Part shown: piece by piece, positions 54,937 through 64,000 of the stretch
Position numbering within the stretch: position 1 is the first letter of the stretch
Layout of the letters: each line of letters starts with the position of its first letter
Source of the DNA: Neoarius graeffei
Lineage: Eukaryota; Chordata; Actinopteri; Siluriformes; Ariidae
DNA length: 64,000 bases
Reading direction: 5' to 3'
Assembly (NCBI RefSeq): GCF_027579695.1
Contig: NC_083571.1
Coordinates: 51,496,797 to 51,560,796, forward strand
Notes under the pieces: model-generated
Database searches by the model: none
Told to the model about the DNA's origin: nothing
What the model saw: the letters and a program-made list of their open reading frames with translations, nothing else
Translations under genes and position numbers: made by a program

Positions 54937-57589
54937 ATGAATTGGATATGTAAAATGTGCAGATTTAAAACGCCAAGAAAGACTGACCTATTGAAGCATT
55001 ATAGACTTAAACATGGCCATTGTGGGGAATTACTCCCTTGTCTTTATTGGGAGTGTTACTGCTCATTTAAAACATGGGGCAGCCTGCGAACGCATCTCTC
55101 AAGAGGGCATTCAACACGTGAGGCACACAGAGGTCCTGGCTTATAAATGCTCGTGTTGCTCTTTAAACACCATCTCCACAGAAAAAGAATATTTTGAGCA
55201 CATTGGCCGTCATTTAAAAAAAATGGAACCCGTGTCTTGTGTTTTTGAGAATTGTCATTTCAAAACAAACATTTATGGAACGTTTGCCTCTCATAGGAGC
55301 CGGAAACACAATCCGCACTCCCTGGATGACTTTAAGTCTGAGCTTGTGCAGAGGTATGTAAATCCTTTAAATGCAGGGGACAGTCCTGTTGATGAGGAGG
55401 GTACTGAGAGTGCAGTGAGTGAAGATCCTAAAGATGACGAAATGAGAGAATTGCCTGACTTGATTGAGAGAAAAGTAGCCCACCTGCTGCTGAAAATGGA
55501 AAGCATATTTAATGTACCACAAAGGTGTATTGATGAGTTAGTGGAAGAACTGCACTTTATTTCTTCAGCTTCAGGACCTATTTTAAAAGGGGTTATACAG
55601 TCATGTTTACAGAAGCATAATTGTCAGGTTGATGATTTGATGACCTCAGAGATGGTGACAGACCTTTGTGGGAGAAACCCAATTACATTAGCTCTTGGGA
55701 GTGATGGTCCTCTTTCCACTTCCTACAAAAGAAAAGAGTATTTCAAGGAGCATTTTTCCATGGTGGAGCCCATAGAATATATTCTCAGTGCCAGGGAGCA
55801 GAGACGTTTCTAATATATACCCATTTTGAAGTCCTTACATGAGGTTTTGAAGAAAAAAGAGATCTAGGATTTCCTCACACACAGTGGTGAAGTAAACAGC
55901 AGTTCTGAAACTCAATACAAATCATTTCATGATGGCACACACTTCAAAAATAATACACTGCTATCAGAAAATAATCCTGCAATTTCTCTCATTCTGTTTG
56001 TGGATGATTTTGAACTGTGTAACCCACTTGGCACATCAAGAAAAAAACACAAAATAACCGCTGTGTATTGGGTTTTAGCTAATGTGCCGGCACTGCTCAG
56101 ATCCTCACTAACCTCAATCCACCTTGCCATTCTTTGCAAGGCTGATGATATAAAGATGTTTGGCTATAGCACTGTGTTAGAACCACTACTAAAAGACCTT
56201 GCAAGTCTAGAAGAAGAAGGATTATACATTCCTTCTTTAGGCAAACTGGTCAAAGGTACTGTGTATTGTGTTGTTGCTGATAACCTTGGTGCCCACTCCA
56301 TTGCAGGATTTGTGGAGAGCTTCTCCAGTACACATGTCTGCAGGTTCTGTGTTGGAGAAAGATCCCAGTTCCAAGTGAGTGAGGTAAGAACTGGTGCATT
56401 TCATCCCAGAACACCACAAGCACACAGAGAGCATGTTCAGACCGCACAAGGAGATAATGGTCAATCTCATTGCTGTGGGGTAAAGAGACAGTGCCCCCTG
56501 ACCGAAAAACTAAAACATTTTGATGTTTTATCTGGCTACCCTCCTGATTTATTGCATGACCTATTTGAAGGTATTGTACCTTTAGAGTTGGCACTGTGCC
56601 TAAATGCCTTAATTAAAAGGAAATATTTCATGCTTGATGAATTAAATAAACTAATTAAAGAGTTCCCATACCGATGGGCAGATAAAACGGATGCACCACA
56701 ACCAGTTCCAGTGACATTTGCTGCAAGAAAAACTGTGGGTGGGAATGCCCATGAAAATTGGGCTTTGCTTCGTCTCCTTCCCCTGATAGTTGGAGAAAGA
56801 ATAGCGGAGAATGAACCAACATGGCAGGTACTTCTGAATCTTAAGGACATAGTAGAACTTGTCCTTTCTCCAATCCATACAGAATCAACTATCAGTTTCC
56901 TTGATAGCAAAATTTCTGAGCATCGCCACAGATTCCTGAATGCCTTTCCTCAGGACAAACTTATTCCAAAGCATCATTTCTTAGAGCATTACCCACAGCT
57001 GATAAAGGCTTTTGGTCCTCTTGTATCGCTGTGGACTATGCGCTTTGAAGCTAAGCACAGCTTTTTCAAGCGTGTAGTAAGGCATACCCACAGCTTCCGA
57101 AACATACTGCTGTCTCTTGCAGTGAAGCATCAGTTAATGACTGCATACCATCTACATGGCAGTAATTTTTTCCACTCATCTCTACAGGTAACCAAACTTT
57201 CCACTGTGGATTTGACTATACTGAGGGAAGACATCAAGACCGCACTGACAACAAAATTCCCCGGTGAATCTTTTGTCCAGATTGCAAACACAGTGTGTTT
57301 GAGTGGCACCAGTTACTCCACTGGAATGATCCTGGCGCATGGCTCAACAGGTGGTGTGCCAGATTTTGTGGAGTTGATTCAGACAGCTGTTGTAAATGGG
57401 AAGGTCGGCTTCATTGTGAAATGTTTAAATGCATGGTATATTGAATATCTGAGAAGCTATGAGCTTGAAAATACAAGAAGTGTTAAAGTGATTGAGCCAA
57501 GTGAGTTGTCTGACATCCTCCCAATGGCAGCATACACTGTTGCTGGGAAGCGTATGGTGACACTGAAGTGCAACATTTACATACCATAG
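54937..57589 (+). pseudogene. CACTA-like transposase with N-terminal C2H2 fingers
   Basis: Acceptor-like cattttcag at 54872-54880; Met 54937. C2H2-type fingers (WICKMCRFKTPRKTDLLKHY, CLYWECYCSFKTWGSLRTHL, VSCVFENCHFKTNIYGTF), then a helical linker. The catalytic part has LILFVDDFELCNPLGTS (resembling the first Asp motif of plant CACTA transposases), VVADNLGAHSIAGF, GYPPDLLHDLFEGIVP, GGNAHENWALLRLLPL, PKHHFLEHYPQLIKAFGPL and TMRFEAKHSFFKRVVRHTHS. Lesions: one frame change near 55130, TAA at 55811-55813 and TAG at about 55865; the last 529 codons (56000-57589) are open. About 880 codons in all. Family from motif recognition. Confidence 0.72.
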
Positions 57590-57857
57590 ATGGGAAAGTG
57601 GTAATTACAGTACACTTGACTTTACCCAGAAGACCTTACAAGACTACCATGCAGATACAAAAAAGTAATAATGAATAGTTGGAAATGTGAGCTCCATATA
57701 TTTAGAGAAGGTGAAATGTTGGTGTGGCTTTTTTGTGGAATTATTTACAATTTAATACATTTGAATTGCCTAATCTATGCCATTTTACTTTTATTACATT
57801 GTTTCAGTGAAAATCATTAAAAAATCCATCTGAAAAGGAAATTGTATTTTCATTGAA

Positions 57858-58965
57858 ATGGAACAATTGCTTAATGTTGTGTTTTCACATACAGATGCTA
57901 CAATGTCTCAAGCCCAACTTCGGATCATTCTTCAGGAGCATGACATACGCAAACTGGACTTGCCTAATGGAATTCCTGAGACTGTGGAAGAACTTGAGTC
58001 TGTTGTGAGAGAGACGTTCAAGCTTGATGGGAACTTCACTTTGCATTATAAGGACACTGATTTTGGAGATGAATTTTTCTCACTTTCCTCAACAAGTGAC
58101 ATCAAGGACAAGGACACTATTAAGGTGTTTCACATTGTTGAACCTTCCACATTCAGTATGACCTTCACTAATATGGAGTATCCTGTTCAAAATGCACCAG
58201 AGGTCCCCATCAGTGATACAGATGCAGCCTCAGTCAATTCAACAGAGAGCTCCTGTCCTACCAGCACTTGCTCTATTGCATCACAGGACACAGTGATTCT
58301 TTCATCACCTGAACATCAGCGTTCAGAACGCTGGCCAACTGAATTCCCTATACCTCGATTTGCCTATGATGCAGAGCTTGTGCTTGTCGCAGGAAATGAA
58401 GCTTTCAAGAAAGATGGAACTCCTCTCAACTTTACCACAATTCTTCCAGACATCCTTGACAAACTGGCTGAGAGTATGTTTCAGTATGTCGCCTACCCAA
58501 CAAATGTACAAAGAGCTGATGTTGCTGAGGCACTGATTCGCAAACATCCTTGCCTAAAAGAGCCTGGATCATTTAATGGATGCTATGGATGGCAACAAAG
58601 ACTAAAATACAAAATGGGCAACTACAGATCTAAATTGAAAAAGCTTGGATGTCCTGAGCTTGAGGTGAACACTCTCTCTCAAAGAAGCGAACAGATGAGC
58701 AGGCACCGGCAAAGAACGTAAAAAAGCCCAGAAAGGCAGAGGTGAACTTTCTACCCCCTCACCCACAAGGAGAAACAGAAGAAGGTTTGGAACATGAGAG
58801 AGTGGATCTCCTTAGTGAAGTTAAGAAGAGGAACAACCGTCAGATCATCAGTGCAAAAATGGCAAAGACGTTTTCCTTTCGCAGGCAGGAAGTTGTAAAT
58901 CAAGGACCACCAGTCAGTGAGTTAAAAGACCGATGGCCTGCCTTATATTTGTTGACCAAGGTCAA
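57858..58965 (+). pseudogene. CACTA second protein: PB1 domain plus conserved fish domain
   Basis: Met 57858. Residues ~15-95 read as a PB1-like domain (LPNGIPETVEELESVVRETF, FTLHYKDTDFGDEFFSLSST, DKDTIKVFHIV). A Ser/Thr-rich spacer follows, then a conserved block (WPTEFPIPRFAYDAELVL, YPTNVQRADVAEALIRKHPC, GSFNGCYGWQQRLKYKMGNY). The frame shifts near 58685 and continues with KKPRKAEVNFLPPHPQGETE, EHERVDLLSEVKKRN and KTFSFRRQEVV up to LKDRWPALY. Homology ends at a perfect 16-bp inverted repeat (58942-58975). Similar proteins in fish are often annotated as SAMD3-like. It probably acts with the transposase. Confidence 0.68.
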
Positions 58966-59258
58966 CAAATATAAGCAGCGTCTCACAGTGTCTTTCATTT
59001 ACTGTCTGCTGAACATAGACATACAGAAGAAGATAGAAAATTGCCTGCTTAAGACCTCAATGCATGCCAAACAAATTGGCAGCCTTTTGCACTGCACATG
59101 TGTCTTCCATTTACTGTCTGCTGAGCAGTTCTGAATAGTGTTCTTCCAGTTGGTCTGTTTTAAATGTACTAAACTTGTTCAAAATAGTGTATAAAGGCCA
59201 ACCTTACAAAAGTGCAAAAGTAAAAAAAAAAGCAAAGCCATACAAAAGTGCATATATA

Positions 59259-59853
59259 CAGTTAGAGTAAAAATAATAGCAGTGTCTGTAAAAAGGTAAG
59301 TAAATGTCAAATAATCTTCAAATAAATTGTACTTTAATGAACACAAATGCATTAGGGACACTGTACATTCTATTTCGAAGCAAGAAATTGGAGAAAGTAA
59401 TTAATTTCTTATTTCACAGAATATGAAGAAAAGTAATGTTCAAAAAATAGTTTTCAAAGACAGAGGTCAACGCTATTTTTTGAACATTGCATTTCTTGAC
59501 ATTCTGTGAAATAAAAAATTGAAATATAGCTACAAGCAGCAATGCGGGGCCAAGCAGTGAACCCGCCTAAGACGCCAGCCCAAGTTGCCAAGGCAACAGA
59601 TAGAACCGACAAGGCAGACACAGAGGCTGACTGACAGAGGCAAGCACAGCAAGTTTTTGCAAGTAAAACCTAAGAAAACCTACAAACACTTAAGGTGCCT
59701 CGCAGCTTCGCCCCTAATTATTTTTTCCAATTTCTTGCTTTGAAGTAGAATGTGCAGTGTCCACAATGCATTTCTGTTCATTTAAGTACAATTTATTTGA
59801 AGAAGTTGGACACTTACCTTTTTAAGACACTGCTATTATTTTGAGCATAACTG
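59259..59853. mobile_element. Tc1-type MITE with nested hairpin
   Basis: Inverted repeats of about 140 bp starting cagttagagtaaaaataata; TA flanks (59257-59258, 59854-59855). An inner inverted repeat (about 59404-59450 with 59471-59520) lies inside, followed by a short GC-rich repeat (tagctacaagcagcaatgcg). Confidence 0.75.
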
Positions 59854-60183
59854 TATTAGCTGCTGAATTCTTCTCATTTTTAGAACAGCACCTGAGAATT
59901 TAACTTTCATTTAACTTTTAGTATAATTCAGGTTTGAACTTTAAGTGTACTTCAAGTAAATGTATATAGAAAAAAACTTCACAAACATAAAATGCAACAT
60001 TTCCTGCATTATTGGACAATCTGCACATTTTACAGCAGTTTACTTTTCAAAGACATTACTTTAGGATTTGCTTTCAGGTCATCCAGCTGAAGAAATATCT
60101 TTTGAAAAACTTCAAAAGTGTTTTTCAGTACCTTTGGGTAGCTGAGATTAATTGCATAAATCAGCCCCATCAGCAAGGCACAG

Positions 60184-60289
60184 GCCCTCACAGACAACCA
60201 TTCACACTCACATTCACACCTATGGTCAATTTAGAGTCACCAGTTAACCTAACCTGCATGTCTTTGGACTGTGGGGGAAACTGGAGCAA
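60184..60289 (-). repeat. SINE, second half of the split copy
   Basis: Starts cagacaaccattcacactca and continues the SINE broken at 53967. It stops at aactggagca; the head is missing. Confidence 0.75.
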
Positions 60290-60479
60290 ATATTCAAATT
60301 TTGTTAGTCAGGCAGTTATTTGAATTGTACAGCAAGTTTAACTGCTAGTACTGTATTGAGGCAATATTTTATTGTCCAGGTAAAGACTGTATAATCCTTT
60401 CTGGTTCATATCATATCTGGTTCATGTCCACAGACAGGCCTTTCCATCATTGTGTACGGTGAAACATCAACCCAATTTC

Positions 60480-60672
60480 TCACGGTGGTGCAGTGGTTAG
60501 CATGGTTGCCTCACAGCAAGAAGGTTCCAGGTTTGAACCCAGCGGCCGGCGAGGGCCTTTCTGTGTGGAGTTTGCATGTTCTCCCCGTGTCTGTGTGGGT
60601 TTCCTCCACAGTCCAAAGATGTGCAGTTAGGTTGATGTGGGGTGGCCTTGGGCTGAGGTGCCCTTGAGTAAT
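60480..60672 (+). repeat. SINE, second tail type, truncated
   Basis: A 30045-type tRNA-like head joined to the tail gttgatgtggggtggccttg, as in the copy at 61484. It is cut by the palindromic element at 60673. Confidence 0.8.
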
Positions 60673-61020
60673 TCCCAGATAGTAAAAATCAGTTGAATCA
60701 AAATTGAAATAGCGTTTGGCAGAAAACATTGAAATAATGTTGAAATGATATTGAAAATGTCCCCTTGAATTTGGGTTGAATCAACGTTGAATTTTCAACC
60801 CTATCAGCATTGAATCAATAGTGATTCAACCATCATCTAAATAGAAATTTCTATTTAGATGATGGTTGAATCACTTGATTCAATGCTGATAGGGTTGAAA
60901 ATTCAACGTTGATTCAACCCAAATTCAAGGGGACACTTTCAATATCATTTGAACATTATTTCAATGTTTTCTGCCAAACGCTATTTCAATGTTGATTCAA
61001 CTGATTTTTGCTATCTGGGA
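60673..61020. mobile_element. 348-bp near-perfect palindrome (foldback MITE)
   Basis: The two arms (60673-60846, 60848-61020) are inverted copies with few mismatches; ends tcccagatag/ctatctggga; centre atagaaatttctat. A related end sequence marks the left edge of the insertion in receptor 3 (53072). Confidence 0.85.
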
Positions 61021-62185
61021 CAGAAAAAAATAACCCGTTTATTCCATCGTCCTCATCACTGGTGCATGTGTGGGTTTTCTAGCTCTGCTTTGGACTTTCA
61101 GTATTCTGTACCAACATCATAAGAGTGGAGGTGGAATCTCAGTCAACGCCATTTTCCTCCTAATCAGTGACCTGCTGGAGATGATTCTGAGTCCAGTTGT
61201 AAGATACATTTGCAAAGCAGACAATATTTGTATAATTTTGAGAGTACTGTTATTGGGAGCTAGGCTCTGTGAGCATCTACTTCACCAGCTGGTGACATTA
61301 GAAAGCATTCTTACTCAAAAATATCCATCATCACATGCTGTTATTTTCTTCCCATCCTGCTCTATTTTTACTCTATGCATCTTTATTTGGAATTGGGTGC
61401 CAGATCCTTCCAAGATATATATTTTTAAATGAATATATTTTTTATCAGCAATGCCTGTAATTGTGTGTGTAGTAACATGTATAAAAGAACAAGAAACCTT
61501 TATTCATCACATGCACACTTCAAGCACAGTGAAATTCATCCTCTGCATTTAAACCATCTGAAGCAGTGAACACACACACACACACACACACACACACTCG
61601 GAGCAGTGGGCAGCCACACCAGAGCGCCCAGGGAGCAGTCAGGGGTCAGGTACCTTGCTCTAGGGCACCTCAGCCCAAGGCCACCCCACATCAACCTAAC
61701 TGCACGCCTTTGGATTGCGGGGGAAACCGGAGCACCCGGAGGAAACCCACGCAGACACGGGAAGAACATGCAAACTCCACACAGAAAGGCCCTCGCTGGC
61801 CGCTGGGTTCGAACCCGGAACCTTCTTGCTGTGAGGCGACCATGCTAACTACTACACCACTGTGCTGCCAAAATGAGCATATATTTTTTATATATATGCA
61901 TGCTATATACACTATATATTTGTATCGTGAATTGTAACGCCTCTCCTGACACCAACCAGGCCACAGACAAGAAGCCAGGCGTGCTAGTGCTAAGTGTTGC
62001 CATGTTTACTCTGATCATTTTATATGTGCCATTTTTCTTGAATTGTTTTTTTTTTTTAATCTACCTTTTTTATGTTGGAGGTTCTAGTGAGTATGAGACT
62101 GATTTCAGAGCCCCTCTTCTGTGTTCTCGTCTGCAGGGAAAATCGTTTGGTTCAAACTAAAGCATATTTTGCAGCGCAATAATAA
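61021..62185 (+). pseudogene. Receptor 3, main part, broken
   Basis: Aligns to receptor 2 from just after its N-terminus: GFLALLWTFSILYQHHKSGG (TM1), LLISDLLEMILSP (TM2), LLHQLVTLESILTQK (TM3), then a frame change around TM4, the SINE insertion at 61484-61869 in TM5, PGVLVLSVAMFTLIILYVPF (TM6), and after another shift the TM7 end. The uninterrupted ancestral tail ...NRLVQTKAYFAAQ is readable here. A stop near 61430 and at least two shifts make it non-functional. Together with 53022-53071 and 52140-52208 it is the duplicate of the receptor 2 unit. Confidence 0.85.
61484..61869 (-). repeat. SINE (second tail type) inside receptor 3
   Basis: Complete from tRNA-like head (61869 side) to tail (agaacaagaaacctttattc) with an internal CA run at 61571-61598. 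It interrupts receptor codons. Confidence 0.88.
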
Positions 62186-62512
62186 ATTCTATATCCAATT
62201 CCAAAAAAGTTGGGACACTGTATAAAACCTTAATAAAAACAGAATGTGAAGATTTGCAAATCATGGAAACCCTATATTTCATTGAAAATAGTACAAAGAC
62301 AACATATCAAATGTTGCAACTGAGAAATTTGAATGTTTTTTTGAAAAACATATGTTCATTTTGAAATTGACATCAGCAACATGTTTCAGAAAAGTTGGGA
62401 CAGGGACAACAAAAGACTGAAAATGTTGTGTAATGTTAGTTAATTGGCAACAGGTCAGTTACATGATTGGGTATAAAAAGAGCATCCCAGAGAGGCCGAG
62501 TCTTTCAGAAGT

Positions 62513-63760
62513 AAAGATGGGGATGGGTTCACTGCTCTGTGAAAGACTGTGTGGGCAAATAGTGCAACAATTTAAGCATAATGTTCCTCAATGTAAAATT
62601 GAAAAGAATTTGGGGATCACATCATCTATGGTACATAATAGCATGAAACGATTCAGAGAATCTGGAGAAATGCAAGAGACAAGGCTGAAAACTGACATTG
62701 GATGCTTGTGATCTTCAGGCCCTCAGGTGACACTGCATTAAAAGCAGAAACATGTCTGTCGTGGAAATCACTGTATGGGCTCCTTGAGAAAACACTTCAG
62801 AAAACCATCGTCTGTGAAAACAGTTCATTGCAGCATCCACAAATGCAAGTTAAAACCATAGATAAACAATATCCAGAAACACTACCACCTTCTCTGGGCC
62901 CGAGCTCTTCTACGATGGACTGAGGTGAAGTAGGTGGTGTAGTGGTTAGCACTGTCACTCACAGAAAGAAGGTCCTGGGTTCGAGCCCAGCGGCTGATGT
63001 GGGCCTTTCTGTATTGAGTTTGTATGTTGTGTGCGTGGGTTTCCCCCACAGTCCAAAGACATTCAGGTTAGACTAATTGGTCGCTTTAAATTGACTGTAG
63101 GTGTGAAGGGTTGTGTGTCTCTAGGTGTCAGTTCTGTGATGACTGACTTGTCCAGGTGTACCCTGCTTCTCACCCATAGTCAGCTGGGATAAGCTCCAGC
63201 TTGCCTGCGACCCTGTACGGGAGAAGCAGCTACAGATAATGGATGGACTGAGATGAAGTGAAAAATTGTCCTGAGGTCTGACAAACCAAAAATAGAAATG
63301 ATTTTTAGAAATCATGGACACCATGTTTTCACCAGAGGAGCGGGACCATCCAGCTTGTTATCAGTGCACAGTTCAAAAGCCAGCATCTGTGATGGTATGA
63401 GGGTGCATTAGTGCACATAACATGGGTAGCTTGTACATCTGGAAAGGCATCATTAATGCTGAATGATATATATACATGTTTCAGAGCAATATGCTGCCAT
63501 CCAGACAAAATCATTTTCAGGGAAGGAAAATGATTTTCAGGGAAAATAATTTTCTTCTTTCAGCAAGACCACGCCAAACCAACCAAGAATGGGACAACAT
63601 TTCTCTTTGGTCTCCTCAGTTCCCAAGTGTTTACATGGTGTTGTTTAAAGTAGAGGTGATGCAACACAATGGTAAACTTGCCCCTGTCCCAACTTTTTTG
63701 AAGCATGTTGCTGACATTAAATTCAAAATGAGCATTTTTTTTTCCAAAAAACAATAAAAT
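62513..63760 (+). pseudogene. Tc1-like transposase remnant
   Basis: LCGQIVQQFKHNVPQCKIEK and SSMVHNSMKRFRESGEM form a helix-turn-helix. After shifts come RKPSSVKTVHCSIHKCKLK and LLWARALLRWTE, and beyond the SINE FSPEERDHPACYQCTVQKPA, SVMV*GCISAHNMGSLYIW and SNMLPSRQNHFQGRK. Catalytic motifs are lost or unrecognisable; there are many stops. Confidence 0.72.
62932..63241 (+). repeat. SINE, copy in Tc1-like transposase
   Basis: 18-bp duplication gatggactgaggtgaagt with one mismatch (62914-62931, 63242-63259). The body is more diverged than copies 1-5, so it is older. Confidence 0.88.
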
Positions 63761-63865
63761 CTCAGTTTCAACATTTCATCTGTTGTCTTTGTACTATTTT
63801 CAATGAAATATAGGCTTTCCATGATTTACAAATCTTCACATTCAACTATTTTGGAATTGGGGCTG

Positions 63866-64000
63866 TATATGATACCTTTTTTTTTTACTGGTTACTGATG
63901 AACTGAATGATCAAAATATTTCATTTCAAATAGAAATGAAATGTTACCTTTTCAACTGTTCATATTTATTGTTCATGTAAAAAATATAAATAGCAATATA
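63866..64000. other. Receptor 3 downstream flank
   Basis: Aligns with receptor 2 downstream sequence at about 34910-34935 and 35925-36000 (tactggttactgatga, gaaatgaaatgttacc, tttattgttcatg), showing that the duplicated unit extends past the genes. Confidence 0.6.

Larger units (their letters stand above)
53968..59135 (+). mobile_element. CACTA (EnSpm)-like transposon, right end lost
   Basis: Starts CACTCTAAAAAATGATTC at the point where the SINE breaks. It encodes two proteins: a zinc-finger DDE transposase (54937-57589) and a PB1-containing second protein (57858-58965). The reverse-complement end expected near 60183 is not present, so the 3' end appears deleted or rearranged. Known CACTA elements also carry two genes. 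Confidence 0.6.
53072..61020. mobile_element. Composite 7.9-kb insertion in receptor 3
   Basis: Begins cccagatagc and ends gctatctggg, inverted ends of the same type as the palindromic element at its right edge. Contents in order: part of that element type, a SINE split by a CACTA-like element, a Tc1-type MITE, another SINE, and the 348-bp palindrome. Receptor sequence flanks both sides. Probably several successive insertions rather than one transposition. Confidence 0.6.
62188..63865 (+). mobile_element. Tc1-like transposon, degraded, carrying a SINE
   Basis: Inverted repeats of about 130 bp: ccaattccaaaaaagttggg on the left, and its inverse near 63840-63865 ending ggggctgta. It lies just after the ancestral receptor 3 stop. 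Confidence 0.82.

Noticed and set aside
1-64000. CRISPR arrays, operons, ribosome-binding sites, phage attachment sites
   Set aside because: None seen; splice sites, SINEs and vertebrate-type transposons show this is eukaryotic DNA, where these are not expected.

Overview
The window reads as ray-finned fish (teleost) genomic DNA. It has spliced, intron-containing genes, many copies of one tRNA-derived fish SINE, Tc1-like, hAT-like and CACTA-like DNA transposons, L2/Rex1-type and other LINEs, and LTR elements of two kinds known from fish: a gmr1-like element and a Tf1/sushi-like chromovirus. The SINE could point to a catfish-like lineage, but the sequence alone does not prove this. No bacterial gene organisation, CRISPR array, rRNA gene or free-standing tRNA gene is visible.

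Layout. 1-4.9 kb: a decayed but still intron-bearing gene for a tyrosine-recombinase-like (Crypton-like) protein. 6.5-19.8 kb: a nested cascade. A LINE reverse-transcriptase ORF is cut by a gmr1-like LTR element (6764-18713), which is itself cut by a hAT-like element (9254-10679) and by a young Tf1/sushi-like chromodomain element (12031-17508, perfect 5-bp target duplication). 20.7-23.4 kb: an old gypsy relic and a Tc1 element. 25.7-36 kb: two paralogous seven-transmembrane receptor genes with a shared two-exon architecture; the second has lost its original C-terminus to a transposon insertion. 37-49.4 kb: a LINE split by an opposite-strand LINE, by a PIF/Harbinger-like element (carrying a hAT and a nearly intact Tc1) and by a SINE, followed by an in-frame fusion of a BEL/Pao gag with the end of a Tc1 transposase. 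50.1-50.9 kb: a deleted Tc1-type element between TA repeats. 51.7-64 kb: a duplicate of the second receptor unit, with the receptor broken by a 7.9-kb composite insertion that carries a CACTA-like element (zinc-finger transposase plus a PB1-domain second protein).

Functionally, the only ordinary host genes I can support are the receptor family (two open copies, one pseudogene). Almost everything else is mobile DNA in layers, and target-site duplications let the order of insertion be read. The most informative mechanistic signals are in the sushi-like element: a predicted start site whose first 11 nt are exactly complementary to the primer-binding site (self-priming), and a GGGAAAA slippery heptamer followed five nt later by a perfect 8-bp stem at the gag-pol overlap.
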